DNA of 64,000 bases from Angelobacter sp036557225 (GTDB lineage: Bacteria; Acidobacteriota; Terriglobia; Terriglobales; Acidobacteriaceae): the NCBI GenBank assembly GCA_036557225.1, contig DATBHX010000055.1, positions 149,333-213,332 of the forward strand, read 5' to 3'. How positions within the stretch are numbered: the first letter of the stretch is position 1; each line of letters starts with the position of its first letter. Positions 25,242 through 33,926 of this stretch are shown here, in pieces. The notes beneath the pieces were generated by a model, which saw nothing but the letters and a program-made list of their open reading frames with translations, did no database searches and had not been told where the DNA came from. The position numbers were made by a program, and so were the translations under genes.

Positions 25242-27896
25242 TCACTCCATCCGCAATGCTTCCGTCGGCTCGATCCGGTACGCTCGCAGCGCGGGAATAA
25301 CGCTTGCAATCGCTGCGGTAAACAGAAGGGTTAAAACCATTGCCACAAAGACCGCGGGATCGAGCGGGCGCGTTCCGAACAGGATCGACTTGATGAGCAT
25401 GCCTGCGGCGGCGCCACCTGCGAGTCCTATGCCTAAACCAAACAGCACGGGCCGCATGCCGTCAAACAGGACCAAACGCAGTATCTCGCTTCGTTGCGCG
25501 CCCAGCGCCATGCGGATGCCAATCTCGGAAACGCGCTGCGTGACCAGGTAGGAAAGCACGCCGTAAAGCCCGACTGCGGCCAGCATCAATGACAGAACAG
25601 CAAACGCCAGCACTAATGAAGCACTGAAACTCTGGCTGGCCGTTGCCTCTCCAACAATCTGCTGCATGGTCTGGACCTTGTAAGTCGGCATCTCAGAATC
25701 GAGAGCTGAAATCTGCTTTTGGATTGGCAGCGCCAGGCTTAGAGGTTCCACCGCCGCCCGCACCACGAGCGTGGCTACGCTGTCCAGCAAGGGATCGCCA
25801 TTCAGGATCGAACGATAAATCATCGCTCGGATTGGCATGTCAACACGATAGAGCGTATCGCCGACAACTCCGATAATTTCATAAACTTCCTGCTTGCTTT
25901 CAAATGCGATCTTCACGTGTTTTCCGACAGGATCTTCGCCAGGGAAGAACTGCTGCGCGAATTTCTTGCTGATGATCACATGGTGTGTTCGTCCCAGTTT
26001 GTCCCGCTCATCAAAAACGCGGCCTCTTAATACGGGAATCCCCAGGGCGCCGAAATATCCCGGATCGGCTTTGCGAGTAAGCGCATCCAGTTCCAGGCTC
26101 GGGCCCTGGGCGGGATGCTCAGGAATGGTGAACACAGTGTCACTTTCCTGTCCTGCGCCCGGGGCTCTCGAGATAAGCCCGGCAGCCTGCACACCCGGCA
26201 AGCTACGCACTCGCGTCAGCAGCGCGTCATGAAATGCCAGGACCTTTTCCGGCGTGTCGTATTTTTTCACTGGCAGTCCGTATCGCATCGTCAGTACGTT
26301 GTCAGTCCGGCACCCAAGATCGGCTGTCCGGAGATGAATGAAGCTCCTGAACAGCAATCCCGCGGAAATAAGCAGGACCACAGTAAGCGCGATCTCGGCC
26401 GTGAGCAGCACCTTCCGCAACGCTGCGCGGGAGACGCTGCCTCCGATGGAGCGCGCCGAATCCTGCAAAGCTCCCAGCAGACTCTTACCGGTAGAGGAAA
26501 TTGCCGGCGCAAGACCGGCAAACAAGGCAGTAAGAAGCACAATCGCGATGGCGAAGGCGGAAACCGATCCATCAACCCGGATCGCGTCCGCGCGCGGCAA
26601 GTCGGTCCAATGAGTTGCCAGCCACCGCGTCGCTAACACTGAAAGTCCCCAGCCCACTGCCCCGCCTATCATCGAGATCAGCAGGCTTTCCGCCATCTGC
26701 TCCTGAATCAACTTCCGCCGGCTCCCGCCCAGCGCGCCCCGGATGGCAACTTCCTTCCGCCGCGCCGCGCCGCGCGCTACCAGGAGATTGGAAACATTGA
26801 GACATGCGATCAGCAGCATGCAACCCACCGAGCACATGAGTACGATCAGGGGCGTCTTGGCGTCCTGAACGACATCGTCAATCATCGGACGCATGACCAC
26901 GTCTTCGGCCACCGGCTTGCCCAGATTTTGCAGGTGGATCTGATATTGCAGTGCGCTGACCTGCTCCAGCGCCGCGGGCGCGCTCTGCTTGTCTTTGAGC
27001 CGCGCAACGACGTAGCTCCAGTGGTTATCGGGCCTGAACTCTTCCGGCGTGAAGACCGGTGTGTGCGGGATCCAGACCTTTATTTCCGGATCGGGATAGG
27101 TAAACCATGCCGGCAGAACGCCAACAACGGTATATGGCTTGGAATCAATTCGTACTTGCTTCCCGACAATGCTTTTGTCCCCGTTAAACCGGCTCTGGAA
27201 CAGGCTCCAGGTCAGCATGACCACATCGTTGCCGCCGAACCGGTCTTCATCGGGAGTAAATGTGCGGCCGAATACCGGCTGTACACCCAGCACCGAGAAT
27301 AGATTCCACGAGCCGCCTGCCCCATTCACCACCTCAGGCATTTCGCCTTGCATCGTGCTAATGTGCCCCGCCCACCAGCGCCAAGCGCCCATGTCTTCGA
27401 AGCCGTGGGTCTTCTCGCGCCAGTCGCGAAAATCGGCGGGGGAAACCTGGTTATAGGGGAACTGGTCCTGGCGGAAATGCTCGTATAGCATCACCAATTT
27501 ATCTGGATCATGGAACGGCAGCGGCCGCAGGAGCACCGAACGCACAATCGTGAAGAGCGAAGTCGTGGCCCCGATGCCCAGAGCCATGACGAGAATCGCA
27601 GTCAAGGCAAAGCCAGGTGCGCGTCTCAGCGTGCGCAGACCATAACGAAGATCGCGCCAGAGCGATCCCAGCCAATTCCAGCTCCACGTGGAGCGTGCTT
27701 CCTCATCGAGCAGGGTCGGATTCCCGAACAGGCGCAGGGCCGAAAGTCGGGCTTCTTCAGGCGCCATGCCGCCGGCCACGTTCTCTGCGATCTGCTGTTC
27801 CAGATGAAAGGCCAGCTCCGCCTGCAAACGCGATTTCTCGCTTTTGCGCTGGAACAGCGCCATCATCGACATTCGCAATCTCTGGATCCAGCGCAC
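25242..27896 (-). CDS. ADOP-family duplicated ABC permease (first copy)
   Basis: An 884-residue protein with the same layout as the gene that follows: prefix domain, MacB-like periplasmic domain, FtsX helices, then a second MacB/FtsX half ending IPALRAYRIEPTEALRME. The two proteins are the same along most of their length by eye, and even their starts match (GTG, with an agggggcc-type ribosome site), so they arose by tandem duplication. It begins 15 bases after the padR stop, and the second copy starts 74 bases after its own stop, so the three genes form one operon. In the ADOP group no fixed ATPase partner or substrate is known to me; macrolide or lipoprotein export is only an analogy with MacB. 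Confidence 0.9.
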   Translation of the reverse strand: MRWIQRLRMSMMALFQRKSEKSRLQAELAFHLEQQIAENVAGGMAPEEARLSALRLFGNPTLLDEEARSTWSWNWLGSLWRDLRYGLRTLRRAPGFALTAILVMALGIGATTSLFTIVRSVLLRPLPFHDPDKLVMLYEHFRQDQFPYNQVSPADFRDWREKTHGFEDMGAWRWWAGHISTMQGEMPEVVNGAGGSWNLFSVLGVQPVFGRTFTPDEDRFGGNDVVMLTWSLFQSRFNGDKSIVGKQVRIDSKPYTVVGVLPAWFTYPDPEIKVWIPHTPVFTPEEFRPDNHWSYVVARLKDKQSAPAALEQVSALQYQIHLQNLGKPVAEDVVMRPMIDDVVQDAKTPLIVLMCSVGCMLLIACLNVSNLLVARGAARRKEVAIRGALGGSRRKLIQEQMAESLLISMIGGAVGWGLSVLATRWLATHWTDLPRADAIRVDGSVSAFAIAIVLLTALFAGLAPAISSTGKSLLGALQDSARSIGGSVSRAALRKVLLTAEIALTVVLLISAGLLFRSFIHLRTADLGCRTDNVLTMRYGLPVKKYDTPEKVLAFHDALLTRVRSLPGVQAAGLISRAPGAGQESDTVFTIPEHPAQGPSLELDALTRKADPGYFGALGIPVLRGRVFDERDKLGRTHHVIISKKFAQQFFPGEDPVGKHVKIAFESKQEVYEIIGVVGDTLYRVDMPIRAMIYRSILNGDPLLDSVATLVVRAAVEPLSLALPIQKQISALDSEMPTYKVQTMQQIVGEATASQSFSASLVLAFAVLSLMLAAVGLYGVLSYLVTQRVSEIGIRMALGAQRSEILRLVLFDGMRPVLFGLGIGLAGGAAAGMLIKSILFGTRPLDPAVFVAMVLTLLFTAAIASVIPALRAYRIEPTEALRME

Positions 27897-27911
27897 AAAG
27901 GCCCCCTTGCG

Positions 27912-28241
27912 TTACACGGTGTCGATCACCAGATCAATGGCTGTTGAAAGCCGCTTCCAGCTCTCTTTTTCTTTTTCCAGGCGAGCTCTGCCGGCGGCGG
28001 TCAGCGAGTAGAACTTGGCCGTGCGGCCGGTCTCGCTCTCATTCCATTTGGCGCGGATCCAGCCCTGCTGCTCCAGCCGGTGCAGCGCCGGATACAGCGA
28101 TCCCTGCTGCACCTGCAGGACTTCGTTCGAAATCTGCTGGATGCGTTTCGCGATGGCCCAGCCGTGCTTGGGCTCGAGAGAAAGCGTCTTGAGGATGAGT
28201 AAGTCCAGAGTGCCCTGGACCAGGTCGTTTGGTTTGCCCAT
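27912..28241 (-). CDS. PadR-family transcriptional regulator
   Basis: A 109-residue winged-helix repressor of the short PadR type commonly placed before ADOP genes. Motifs are DLVQGTLDLLILKTL, GWAIAKRIQQIS, VQQGSLYPALHRLEQQGWI and GRTAKFYSLTAAGRARLEKE. The ATG at 28241 is chosen because MGKPNDLVQGTLDLL is the usual PadR start; an upstream frame to 28304 would run over the operator-like palindrome. It likely represses its own operon with the two ADOP genes. Confidence 0.92.
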   Translation of the reverse strand: MGKPNDLVQGTLDLLILKTLSLEPKHGWAIAKRIQQISNEVLQVQQGSLYPALHRLEQQGWIRAKWNESETGRTAKFYSLTAAGRARLEKEKESWKRLSTAIDLVIDTV

Positions 28242-28250
28242 AGTATGATT

Positions 28251-28271
28251 ATCTACAACACGATTGTAGAT
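28251..28271. promoter_or_regulatory. Palindromic operator, probably for PadR
   Basis: A perfect inverted repeat, atctacaa / ttgtagat with a five-base spacer, lies 10 bases upstream of the padR start codon. Its size and position fit a PadR dimer site giving autoregulation of the padR-ADOP operon. Confidence 0.7.
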
Positions 28272-28345
28272 GGTCAAGGTATCACTGTTTTGGACTGGCC
28301 ACACTGGAAGAGGTTAGCCATGAACACGCAAATCAAAAAAAATAA

Positions 28346-28408
28346 GCCGCGAATCGCGCGAGTGCCGAAATCTTGCTTTCGATTCGGTGCATTCGCGAAA
28401 TTCGCGGC
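28346..28408. repeat. Intergenic long hairpin, gccgcgaat family
   Basis: Arms beginning gccgcgaat and ending attcgcggc pair over about 28 bases with few mismatches, around a short loop near tcttgcttt. It lies downstream of pirin. Two other hairpins with the same outer words are at 34444-34520 and 47825-47900. Confidence 0.75.
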
Positions 28409-28469
28409 CGAACAGCTTCTCTCTGCAACCACCCTCTTTGGCTGAGTGCGGCTGAGGGCTGGCTGCTCG

Positions 28470-29177
28470 TTACGCCAGATCGAACAAGAGCACCTCGCTC
28501 CTCTCCGCGGTGCCGGCAATCTGCAATTTCGTTTCCTGCGAAACTGCCGCTCCGTCGCCAGCCTTGAGTTCATTGCCGTTGACGTTCACCGCTCCCCGCG
28601 CCACCTGCACCCAGGCATAGCGTCCATCACGAAGCTCGTGCTCCACGGAATCAGCTTTCTTCAATTCGGCGGTGTAGAGTGAGGCATCCTGGTACAGCTT
28701 GACCACGCCGCTGCCGTTGCCCCCGGCAGGCGACGCCACCAGGCGCAATCTGCCTTGTTTCTCCTCCGCTGGAATCGATTTCTGCTCATACATCGGCTTG
28801 ATGCCGTCTTTCTCCGGCAGGATCCATATCTGGTAAAGGTGGACCGGCTCCGTCTTCGAGTGATTGAACTCGCTGTGGCGAACGCCGGTACCGGCGCTCA
28901 TCTTCTGGACTTCGCCCGGACGGATTACCGAACCGGTGCCCATACTGTCTTTGTGCTCCAGCGAGCCTTCCAGCACGTAGGTTATGATCTCCATATCGCG
29001 ATGCGGATGCGGCGGAAATCCGTAGCCCGGCTGTACCCAGTCTTCATTGATCACGCGCAGGCTGCGAAATCCCATAAAACGCGGATCGTGATAATCGCTG
29101 AATGAAAATGTGTGATACGTGTTCAGCCAGCCGTGATCGGCATGGCCGCGTTCTCTTGCCCGTCTTACCTGAATCAT
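28470..29177 (-). CDS. Pirin family protein
   Basis: A 235-residue bicupin. The N-terminal cupin carries the metal-site motif PHPHRDMEIITYVLEGSLEHKDS with a later Glu in GVRHSEFNHS, matching the iron-binding and quercetinase-type pirins. Other family marks are RARERGHADHGWLNTYHTFSF and the C-terminal cupin with GDGAAVSQE. The ATG at 29177 is preferred over a frame reaching 29321: MIQVRRARERG is the usual pirin start and a ggggg ribosome site precedes it. A TTTGATGTCAAA palindrome 38 bases upstream is shared with doxX. Pirins are linked to redox and quinone or flavonoid stress. Confidence 0.92.
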   Translation of the reverse strand: MIQVRRARERGHADHGWLNTYHTFSFSDYHDPRFMGFRSLRVINEDWVQPGYGFPPHPHRDMEIITYVLEGSLEHKDSMGTGSVIRPGEVQKMSAGTGVRHSEFNHSKTEPVHLYQIWILPEKDGIKPMYEQKSIPAEEKQGRLRLVASPAGGNGSGVVKLYQDASLYTAELKKADSVEHELRDGRYAWVQVARGAVNVNGNELKAGDGAAVSQETKLQIAGTAERSEVLLFDLA

Positions 29178-29214
29178 TGCTACCCCCATTTTGGCCAACC
29201 AAAACATTAGATGC

Positions 29215-29226
29215 TTTGATGTCAAA
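29215..29226. promoter_or_regulatory. Operator-like palindrome upstream of pirin (shared with doxX)
   Basis: The palindrome tttgatgtcaaa sits in a longer block, atgctttgatgtcaaaatag followed by tttca, that is almost repeated upstream of doxX. It probably binds one dimeric regulator controlling both genes. Confidence 0.65.
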
Positions 29227-29353
29227 ATAGTTTCAGAGGCGACCTTCGATGCCGAGAATGAGCACATTGGGCCAGATTCGGATGGTCGACAAACCAAGCA
29301 ATGGCAATTGACGAAGGTCATTGGCCGGGCATCGATTCACTTACAGCGCGTTG

Positions 29354-29743
29354 CTATGCTTTGGCCTTCGCTTTCTCCGGGTTGGCATAGGAAAGGATCA
29401 GCAGCCCGCCCATGATGGCTACGTTCTTCAAAAAGTTGATCATCTGGCCTTGCTTGTCCGCTTCCGGGATTCCCCAAAAATGATGGAAAACCAATGTGAC
29501 GGGAATCAGCCAGATGGCGATCACCAGAGCTGCCCACCGCGCCTTGAATCCGGTCAAAACCATCAAGCCGCCGCCGATCTCGATGCACAGCGTGATCGCC
29601 AGTGCCACCGTCGCCAAAGGTATGCCTCTTCCGGCCATCATTTCGGCAACTCCACTGAATTGGGGTATTTTGCCCACTCCGCTCAAAATGAAGATCGCGC
29701 TCAACAACACCCGCCCCAGAATTAATTGCCACTTGGAATCCAT
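29354..29743 (-). CDS. DoxX family membrane protein
   Basis: A 129-residue, four-helix inner-membrane protein: LILGRVLLSAIFILSGVGKI, the glycine/proline turn GRGIPLATVALAI, EIGGGLMVLTGFKARWAA and a C-terminal LKNVAIMGGLLILSYANP. DoxX proteins act in quinone-linked or thiol-redox processes. Two ATGs compete: the one at 29749 touches the aaaggag ribosome site, while the one at 29743 lies six bases after it, so 29743 is chosen. It is next to pirin, divided by a 176-base gap, and both have the same palindromic operator upstream. Confidence 0.9.
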   Translation of the reverse strand: MDSKWQLILGRVLLSAIFILSGVGKIPQFSGVAEMMAGRGIPLATVALAITLCIEIGGGLMVLTGFKARWAALVIAIWLIPVTLVFHHFWGIPEADKQGQMINFLKNVAIMGGLLILSYANPEKAKAKA

Positions 29744-29806
29744 TAGCATCTCCTTTGTTTTTGACTGATTGTACGAGGCTTCTTAGTGTTTGCTGGAAAA
29801 TTTGAT

Positions 29807-29822
29807 GTTTTGATGTCAAAAC
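29807..29822. promoter_or_regulatory. Operator-like palindrome upstream of doxX (shared with pirin)
   Basis: gttttgatgtcaaaac is a perfect 7+2+7 inverted repeat, 64 bases upstream of the doxX start. An extra half-site-like tttgatg lies just before it. The following agtttca is also conserved at the pirin site. Confidence 0.7.
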
Positions 29823-29920
29823 AGTTTCAAAAAGATTCTCAACAGTCTCGTATTAGCGGGAAGAAGGGGATGTCAGCTTTCTCTCGGGCCTTGGAAAAGG
29901 TTGCCGGAGCTTGAAGCGAC

Positions 29921-31405
29921 TTACTGAACCGTTATGTTTATCGTCTGCTTGAAAATCACCCCGGCACTATCTTTGGCCTGGACCGTGAGACGATGCGTGC
30001 CTCTAGCCATGGTGATGGAGGCGTTGAGCTTGTTTCCGGTCTGGGTCACGACTGCTTTGCCATCCACATACGCCTGGACAAAAGAAACGGTGCGGCTGTC
30101 CGTTGTCCCTGCAATCACCCGGACCGGCGAAGTAACCGTGGCGTTATTCGCGGGTGTGCAGATGGTTACCGATGGTGAAGCCGTGTTCAGCTTGCAGGGC
30201 GCACTGCTGGAAGCCGTAAGGTAGAAATCAAGTTGCGTCGTGCGGCTGTCACTTATCGTCTCCGGCAGTGTGCTCGAGTTCACTCCGCTCTTGGAGGCAG
30301 TCACACTGTAGCTGCCCGGCGCGAGAGAGAATTTATAGGTGCCGTCTGTAGCTGTCACAGCCGAAGCAGTGCCGGCCTTCACAGTCACCCCGGAGATAGC
30401 GGCGCAGGTGGATGGGTTACGCACCTTGCCGCCCATGGATCCTATGCCGGTATTGGGGTGCGGATTGTGGTACGCCACGGTAAACTGCTGCGCCGCGCCG
30501 GTCATGGATTGGTTGAGAAAGGGTGAGAATGTCTGCACGGAGATGCTATTTGTCACGGGATGAAAAGTAATGATCTCCAGCCAGCCTTCTCCATGATTCC
30601 TGTCCTGGAAATTGGCATAGATCTGGTTGACCAGGTTGCTATTGTCGCCGACATCAGAACGGTGAGCGACGGTTCCGCCGGTAAAATGCCCATTCAGGAC
30701 CATGATTACATTGGCGTGCTTTCGCAGACGCGTCCACATCTGCTGGCCATTGGCATTGCCCGCCGGCATGTCCTGGGTGTCACATACATCCTCACGCATG
30801 CTATTGGTTCTCAGGAATGAGTGGACCACCACGATCGTCTCTTTATCAGGATTGGCAGAAAGAATTGATTCCGCCCAATCGAGCGAACTGCTGCGCGGCC
30901 GGAACTCCAGCATGAGAAAGAGATAGGTCTTGCCGCCGATGGTCAGCTCCCCAAAAAAATTCTCATTGCTGCCGGACGGGAAATTCCCTTTATAAAACGC
31001 TTTGCCGGCGTACCGCGCCGGACCGAACCAATGGTTGAAACCAACCACGCTGCGGCTCTTGGGATTAGCGCCGTCATAGTCGTGGTTGCCAATCGCCAAC
31101 TGATACGGGATCCCGGCATTATCAAGGAGGCGAATGGCGGCATCAGCGTTCTGTTGCTGCGCGTCGCTGGCGCCGTCATTGACGATGTCCCCGACACCCA
31201 GCACCATCTGAATATTGCGGGCCTTGGCATTGTCAACAACCCACTTCGTCTGGCTGTTCATCATGGTTGGAGCAAACTGGGCTTCATTCTGCGTGTCCGG
31301 CAAGACCACGATGGAAAAATCCTGCGCAGACGCGGTTAAACAGAGGATTGAGAAGACAACGCAAGACAGCGGCAGAGAAAAACACAAACGACGAAGGGGC
31401 AACAT
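29921..31405 (-). CDS. Secreted calcineurin-like metallophosphoesterase with carboxypeptidase-regulatory and Ig-like modules
   Basis: A 494-residue exported protein with a signal peptide ending LCLTASAQ. Residues about 28-290 form a metallophosphoesterase domain: VVLPDTQ, GVGDIVNDG, AIGNHDYDG, VVVHSFLR and NGHFTGG are the metal-site motifs in order; the first has DTQ rather than DxH, as in a known subgroup. A carboxypeptidase-regulatory-like beta domain follows (GKVRNPSTCAAISGVTVKAG to QLDFYL). Last is an Ig-like module with the Cys line CKLNTASPSVTICTPANNA, matching the modules of the protein at 9476-10432. Substrate unknown; periplasmic or extracellular phosphoester hydrolysis is likely. 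Confidence 0.85.
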   Translation of the reverse strand: MLPLRRLCFSLPLSCVVFSILCLTASAQDFSIVVLPDTQNEAQFAPTMMNSQTKWVVDNAKARNIQMVLGVGDIVNDGASDAQQQNADAAIRLLDNAGIPYQLAIGNHDYDGANPKSRSVVGFNHWFGPARYAGKAFYKGNFPSGSNENFFGELTIGGKTYLFLMLEFRPRSSSLDWAESILSANPDKETIVVVHSFLRTNSMREDVCDTQDMPAGNANGQQMWTRLRKHANVIMVLNGHFTGGTVAHRSDVGDNSNLVNQIYANFQDRNHGEGWLEIITFHPVTNSISVQTFSPFLNQSMTGAAQQFTVAYHNPHPNTGIGSMGGKVRNPSTCAAISGVTVKAGTASAVTATDGTYKFSLAPGSYSVTASKSGVNSSTLPETISDSRTTQLDFYLTASSSAPCKLNTASPSVTICTPANNATVTSPVRVIAGTTDSRTVSFVQAYVDGKAVVTQTGNKLNASITMARGTHRLTVQAKDSAGVIFKQTINITVQ

Positions 31406-31639
31406 CCTGGAACCTCGGCAGCAAGTGGATGGGTCAGACAGCGCTTTCGCATGGGGGGTGGGCAGCGTACGGCGGTTTGACTTGGACCTGCGGTTTTTTA
31501 GTTAGAGTGGCCCGCGAGTTGATGGGTTGGACTTCCCCAGCAAAAATGCAGAGCAGACGCGCTATGAAGACACAAAAAACGCTGCACTCCTTCTATAGAA
31601 GCAACTTTCTCGAGAGATCAAGGCACTCGAGCCTAAGCG

Positions 31640-33796
31640 CTAGTCTTTTGCGGGCTGGCTGCGAAGCTTTAGGATCGGGAGAAGGCTGCTGTAGTCATCT
31701 GTCCACAAACGCAGCCCTGGCATTGGGTCAATGTCGTCCGTCGCTTCATCGATCGCAGGCAGAGAGAGAAACTGTTGGTTGGAAGTAACCAGCACCCAGT
31801 CGGCGGCGTATCCGCCGGTATATTCATCGTCGGGGGAAGAAACCAGCGCCGAAGCAAGCCCGGCGTGCTCTGCCTCTGCCGCCACCACGGGCGCCAGATC
31901 CAGAAAAGAGTTGGAAACGTGAAAAGCCAGAATGCCGCCGGGGCGCAAATGACGGAGGTAGAGTTGCACTGCTTCTGCAGTTAAGAGATGAACTGGAATC
32001 GCATCGCCGGAAAATGCGTCTACCGCGATCACGTCATATTGCTGTGACGGCTCGGCTTCCATGGAAAGCCGGGCGTCGCCTTCAACAATCTCGACTTTAG
32101 CTTTCGACTCGCGTAGATAGGTGAACGCATTTTTGGCAATGATCTCGACCTTGGGATCGATTTCGTAAAAGCGAAACACATCGCCGGGTTTTCCGTATGC
32201 AGCCAAAGTCCCCGCGCCCAGTCCTATCACGGCTACGCGACGCGGCCTGCCTATGCAACAGGAGTCCAACGCCAATCCGACTCCGGTATTGTGCACGTAG
32301 TAAGTGGTTGGGCTGGTGCGGTCTTCATCGCTGCCGTAGTATTGCGTGCCATGCTGGATAGTCCCATGGACCAGCGTGCGATAACGCTCACCTTCAACCG
32401 TGGTTTCCTCCTGCACACGCATGATGCCGTAAAAACTGCGCACCTGGACAATCGTGTTCTCCGCGTAAGCACGGACCTGGAGCACGATGACATAAATCAG
32501 TGCGGCGGCTACCGCGGGCCAGAATAATCGCCAACCCCAATGGTCTTTCCACATTACAGCGGCCGCCAGCGCCGCCGTGTACACCAGGCTCCAGGCCAAT
32601 TCATAACTGCCGCGAAATACCAGCGGCGCCCATATGCCGACAAACATCGATCCCAGCGCTCCCCCCGCGGCAATCAGCAGGTAATACTGCGTGGTATAGC
32701 GGGGCGAGGGCCGCAAGCGGTAGAGTTCGCCGTGGCAAAAGAGGCAGGCGATAAAGAGCGCTATGCAGAAGAACGGCACTGAAACCTTGATGGGGACCTG
32801 CTTATCGATGTCGACGATCAGGAACGCCATCGAGCCGAGCGCCAGCGGAAGCAGCAGGGCCACTGGGTACATGCGCACCCTGCCGAAACGCCAATACAGC
32901 TTTGCGCCGTTAAACGCGATGACAAAGGTCAACAAGTAAATCGTGAGCGGAACGATCCACAAAAGGGGGATGGCGGCAATGTTTTGGCTCAGATGGCTGG
33001 TCACGGCCGAAAGCAGGAGCGAACCGCAAGCGGCTGTGGGCAGCCATAAGGCTCGTTGACGCGCCGTAGGAGCCTGATCGAGCTCAGCTGTCGTCACCGA
33101 TGCATTCTGCGCCGGCGTCTGCTCTGGATTGCCAACTGCAGGCGCAGTCGGTAAAGCGTTTTGTGCAGAGGCGATGCGCAGGCCTCCGCTGAAGCTGATG
33201 GCCCCACACACCACTACAAAAAGCAGAAACCCAGCCGACCATGCCAGCGTCTGTACCCTCAGGCTGAAGTAGGGCTCAATCAATGCAGGATAGACGATGA
33301 GCGCCAGAAGGGATCCAAAGTTAGAAAGAGCAAACAGTCGATAGGGTGGCCGTGGAGCACTGGGCACTCCCCCCACGTTTTCACCTTTTCCAGCAACACG
33401 CGAGTACCAGGCTTGCAACAGCGGATTGGTAGCTGAGAGCACGAGAAACGGCAAGCCGATCAGTGCGCTCAACACGGTAAGTACGCTGAGAATCGGGCGC
33501 GCGGTGGAGGCGTGCAGATGGGGATTGAGATTGCGTCCCACCTGCACCAGGCTGACGATCAGTAGAAGCGCATACACGACCGCCTGCATTTTCGGCTTCA
33601 GGCTGGTTGCAATCGCATGCGCGCACAGATAGCCCAGTAGCAGTGCCGTTTGAAAGAAGACCAGGCAGGTGATCCAAACGGCGGACGATCCACCCAGGAG
33701 CGGCAGCAGGCGTTTGCCCGCCATGGGTTCAACCAGAAAGAGGAGGCTGCTGCTCAAAAAAATCGCGGCAGCATACAACAGGGCTTGTGGACGCAT
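31640..33796 (-). CDS. Membrane-anchored spermidine-synthase-like protein
   Basis: A 718-residue protein joining a large membrane domain to a soluble methyltransferase-fold domain. About residues 1-450 are hydrophobic with roughly a dozen helices, opening with SSSLLFLVEPMAGKRLLP, the typical start of fused spermidine synthases. The C-terminal part has VAVIGLGAGTLAAYG (nucleotide-binding loop), FYEIDPKV, VEGDARLSM and DVIAVDAFSGDAIPVHLLT, the polyamine aminopropyltransferase motifs. No speD is near, so polyamine synthesis is not proven; such fusions may act on other substrates at the membrane. It is followed by a long intergenic hairpin. Confidence 0.85.
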   Translation of the reverse strand: MRPQALLYAAAIFLSSSLLFLVEPMAGKRLLPLLGGSSAVWITCLVFFQTALLLGYLCAHAIATSLKPKMQAVVYALLLIVSLVQVGRNLNPHLHASTARPILSVLTVLSALIGLPFLVLSATNPLLQAWYSRVAGKGENVGGVPSAPRPPYRLFALSNFGSLLALIVYPALIEPYFSLRVQTLAWSAGFLLFVVVCGAISFSGGLRIASAQNALPTAPAVGNPEQTPAQNASVTTAELDQAPTARQRALWLPTAACGSLLLSAVTSHLSQNIAAIPLLWIVPLTIYLLTFVIAFNGAKLYWRFGRVRMYPVALLLPLALGSMAFLIVDIDKQVPIKVSVPFFCIALFIACLFCHGELYRLRPSPRYTTQYYLLIAAGGALGSMFVGIWAPLVFRGSYELAWSLVYTAALAAAVMWKDHWGWRLFWPAVAAALIYVIVLQVRAYAENTIVQVRSFYGIMRVQEETTVEGERYRTLVHGTIQHGTQYYGSDEDRTSPTTYYVHNTGVGLALDSCCIGRPRRVAVIGLGAGTLAAYGKPGDVFRFYEIDPKVEIIAKNAFTYLRESKAKVEIVEGDARLSMEAEPSQQYDVIAVDAFSGDAIPVHLLTAEAVQLYLRHLRPGGILAFHVSNSFLDLAPVVAAEAEHAGLASALVSSPDDEYTGGYAADWVLVTSNQQFLSLPAIDEATDDIDPMPGLRLWTDDYSSLLPILKLRSQPAKD

Positions 33797-33814
33797 GGAT
33801 GAAACAAGATAACA

Positions 33815-33925
33815 GACGAATTGGTAATCGGGAAATTTTGGTAATTGGGTAATTTAAACGCTGTGATCGCCATCGGAATGGCCAAAATTACTCAATTACC
33901 AATTTACTCAATCATCAATTTCGTC
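33815..33925. repeat. Long intergenic hairpin made of taattgg-type words
   Basis: Left arm 33815-33855 and right arm 33884-33925 are imperfect inverted repeats of about 41 bases around a 28-base loop. Each arm is itself built of near-repeats such as ttggtaattgggtaattt. It fills the space between the MarR stop and the start of the spermidine-synthase-like gene. Confidence 0.8.
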
Positions 33926-33926
33926 T

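Noticed and set aside
32251..32782. Plus-strand frames inside the spermidine-synthase-like gene
   Set aside because: Antisense shadows of a long, well-supported membrane protein.
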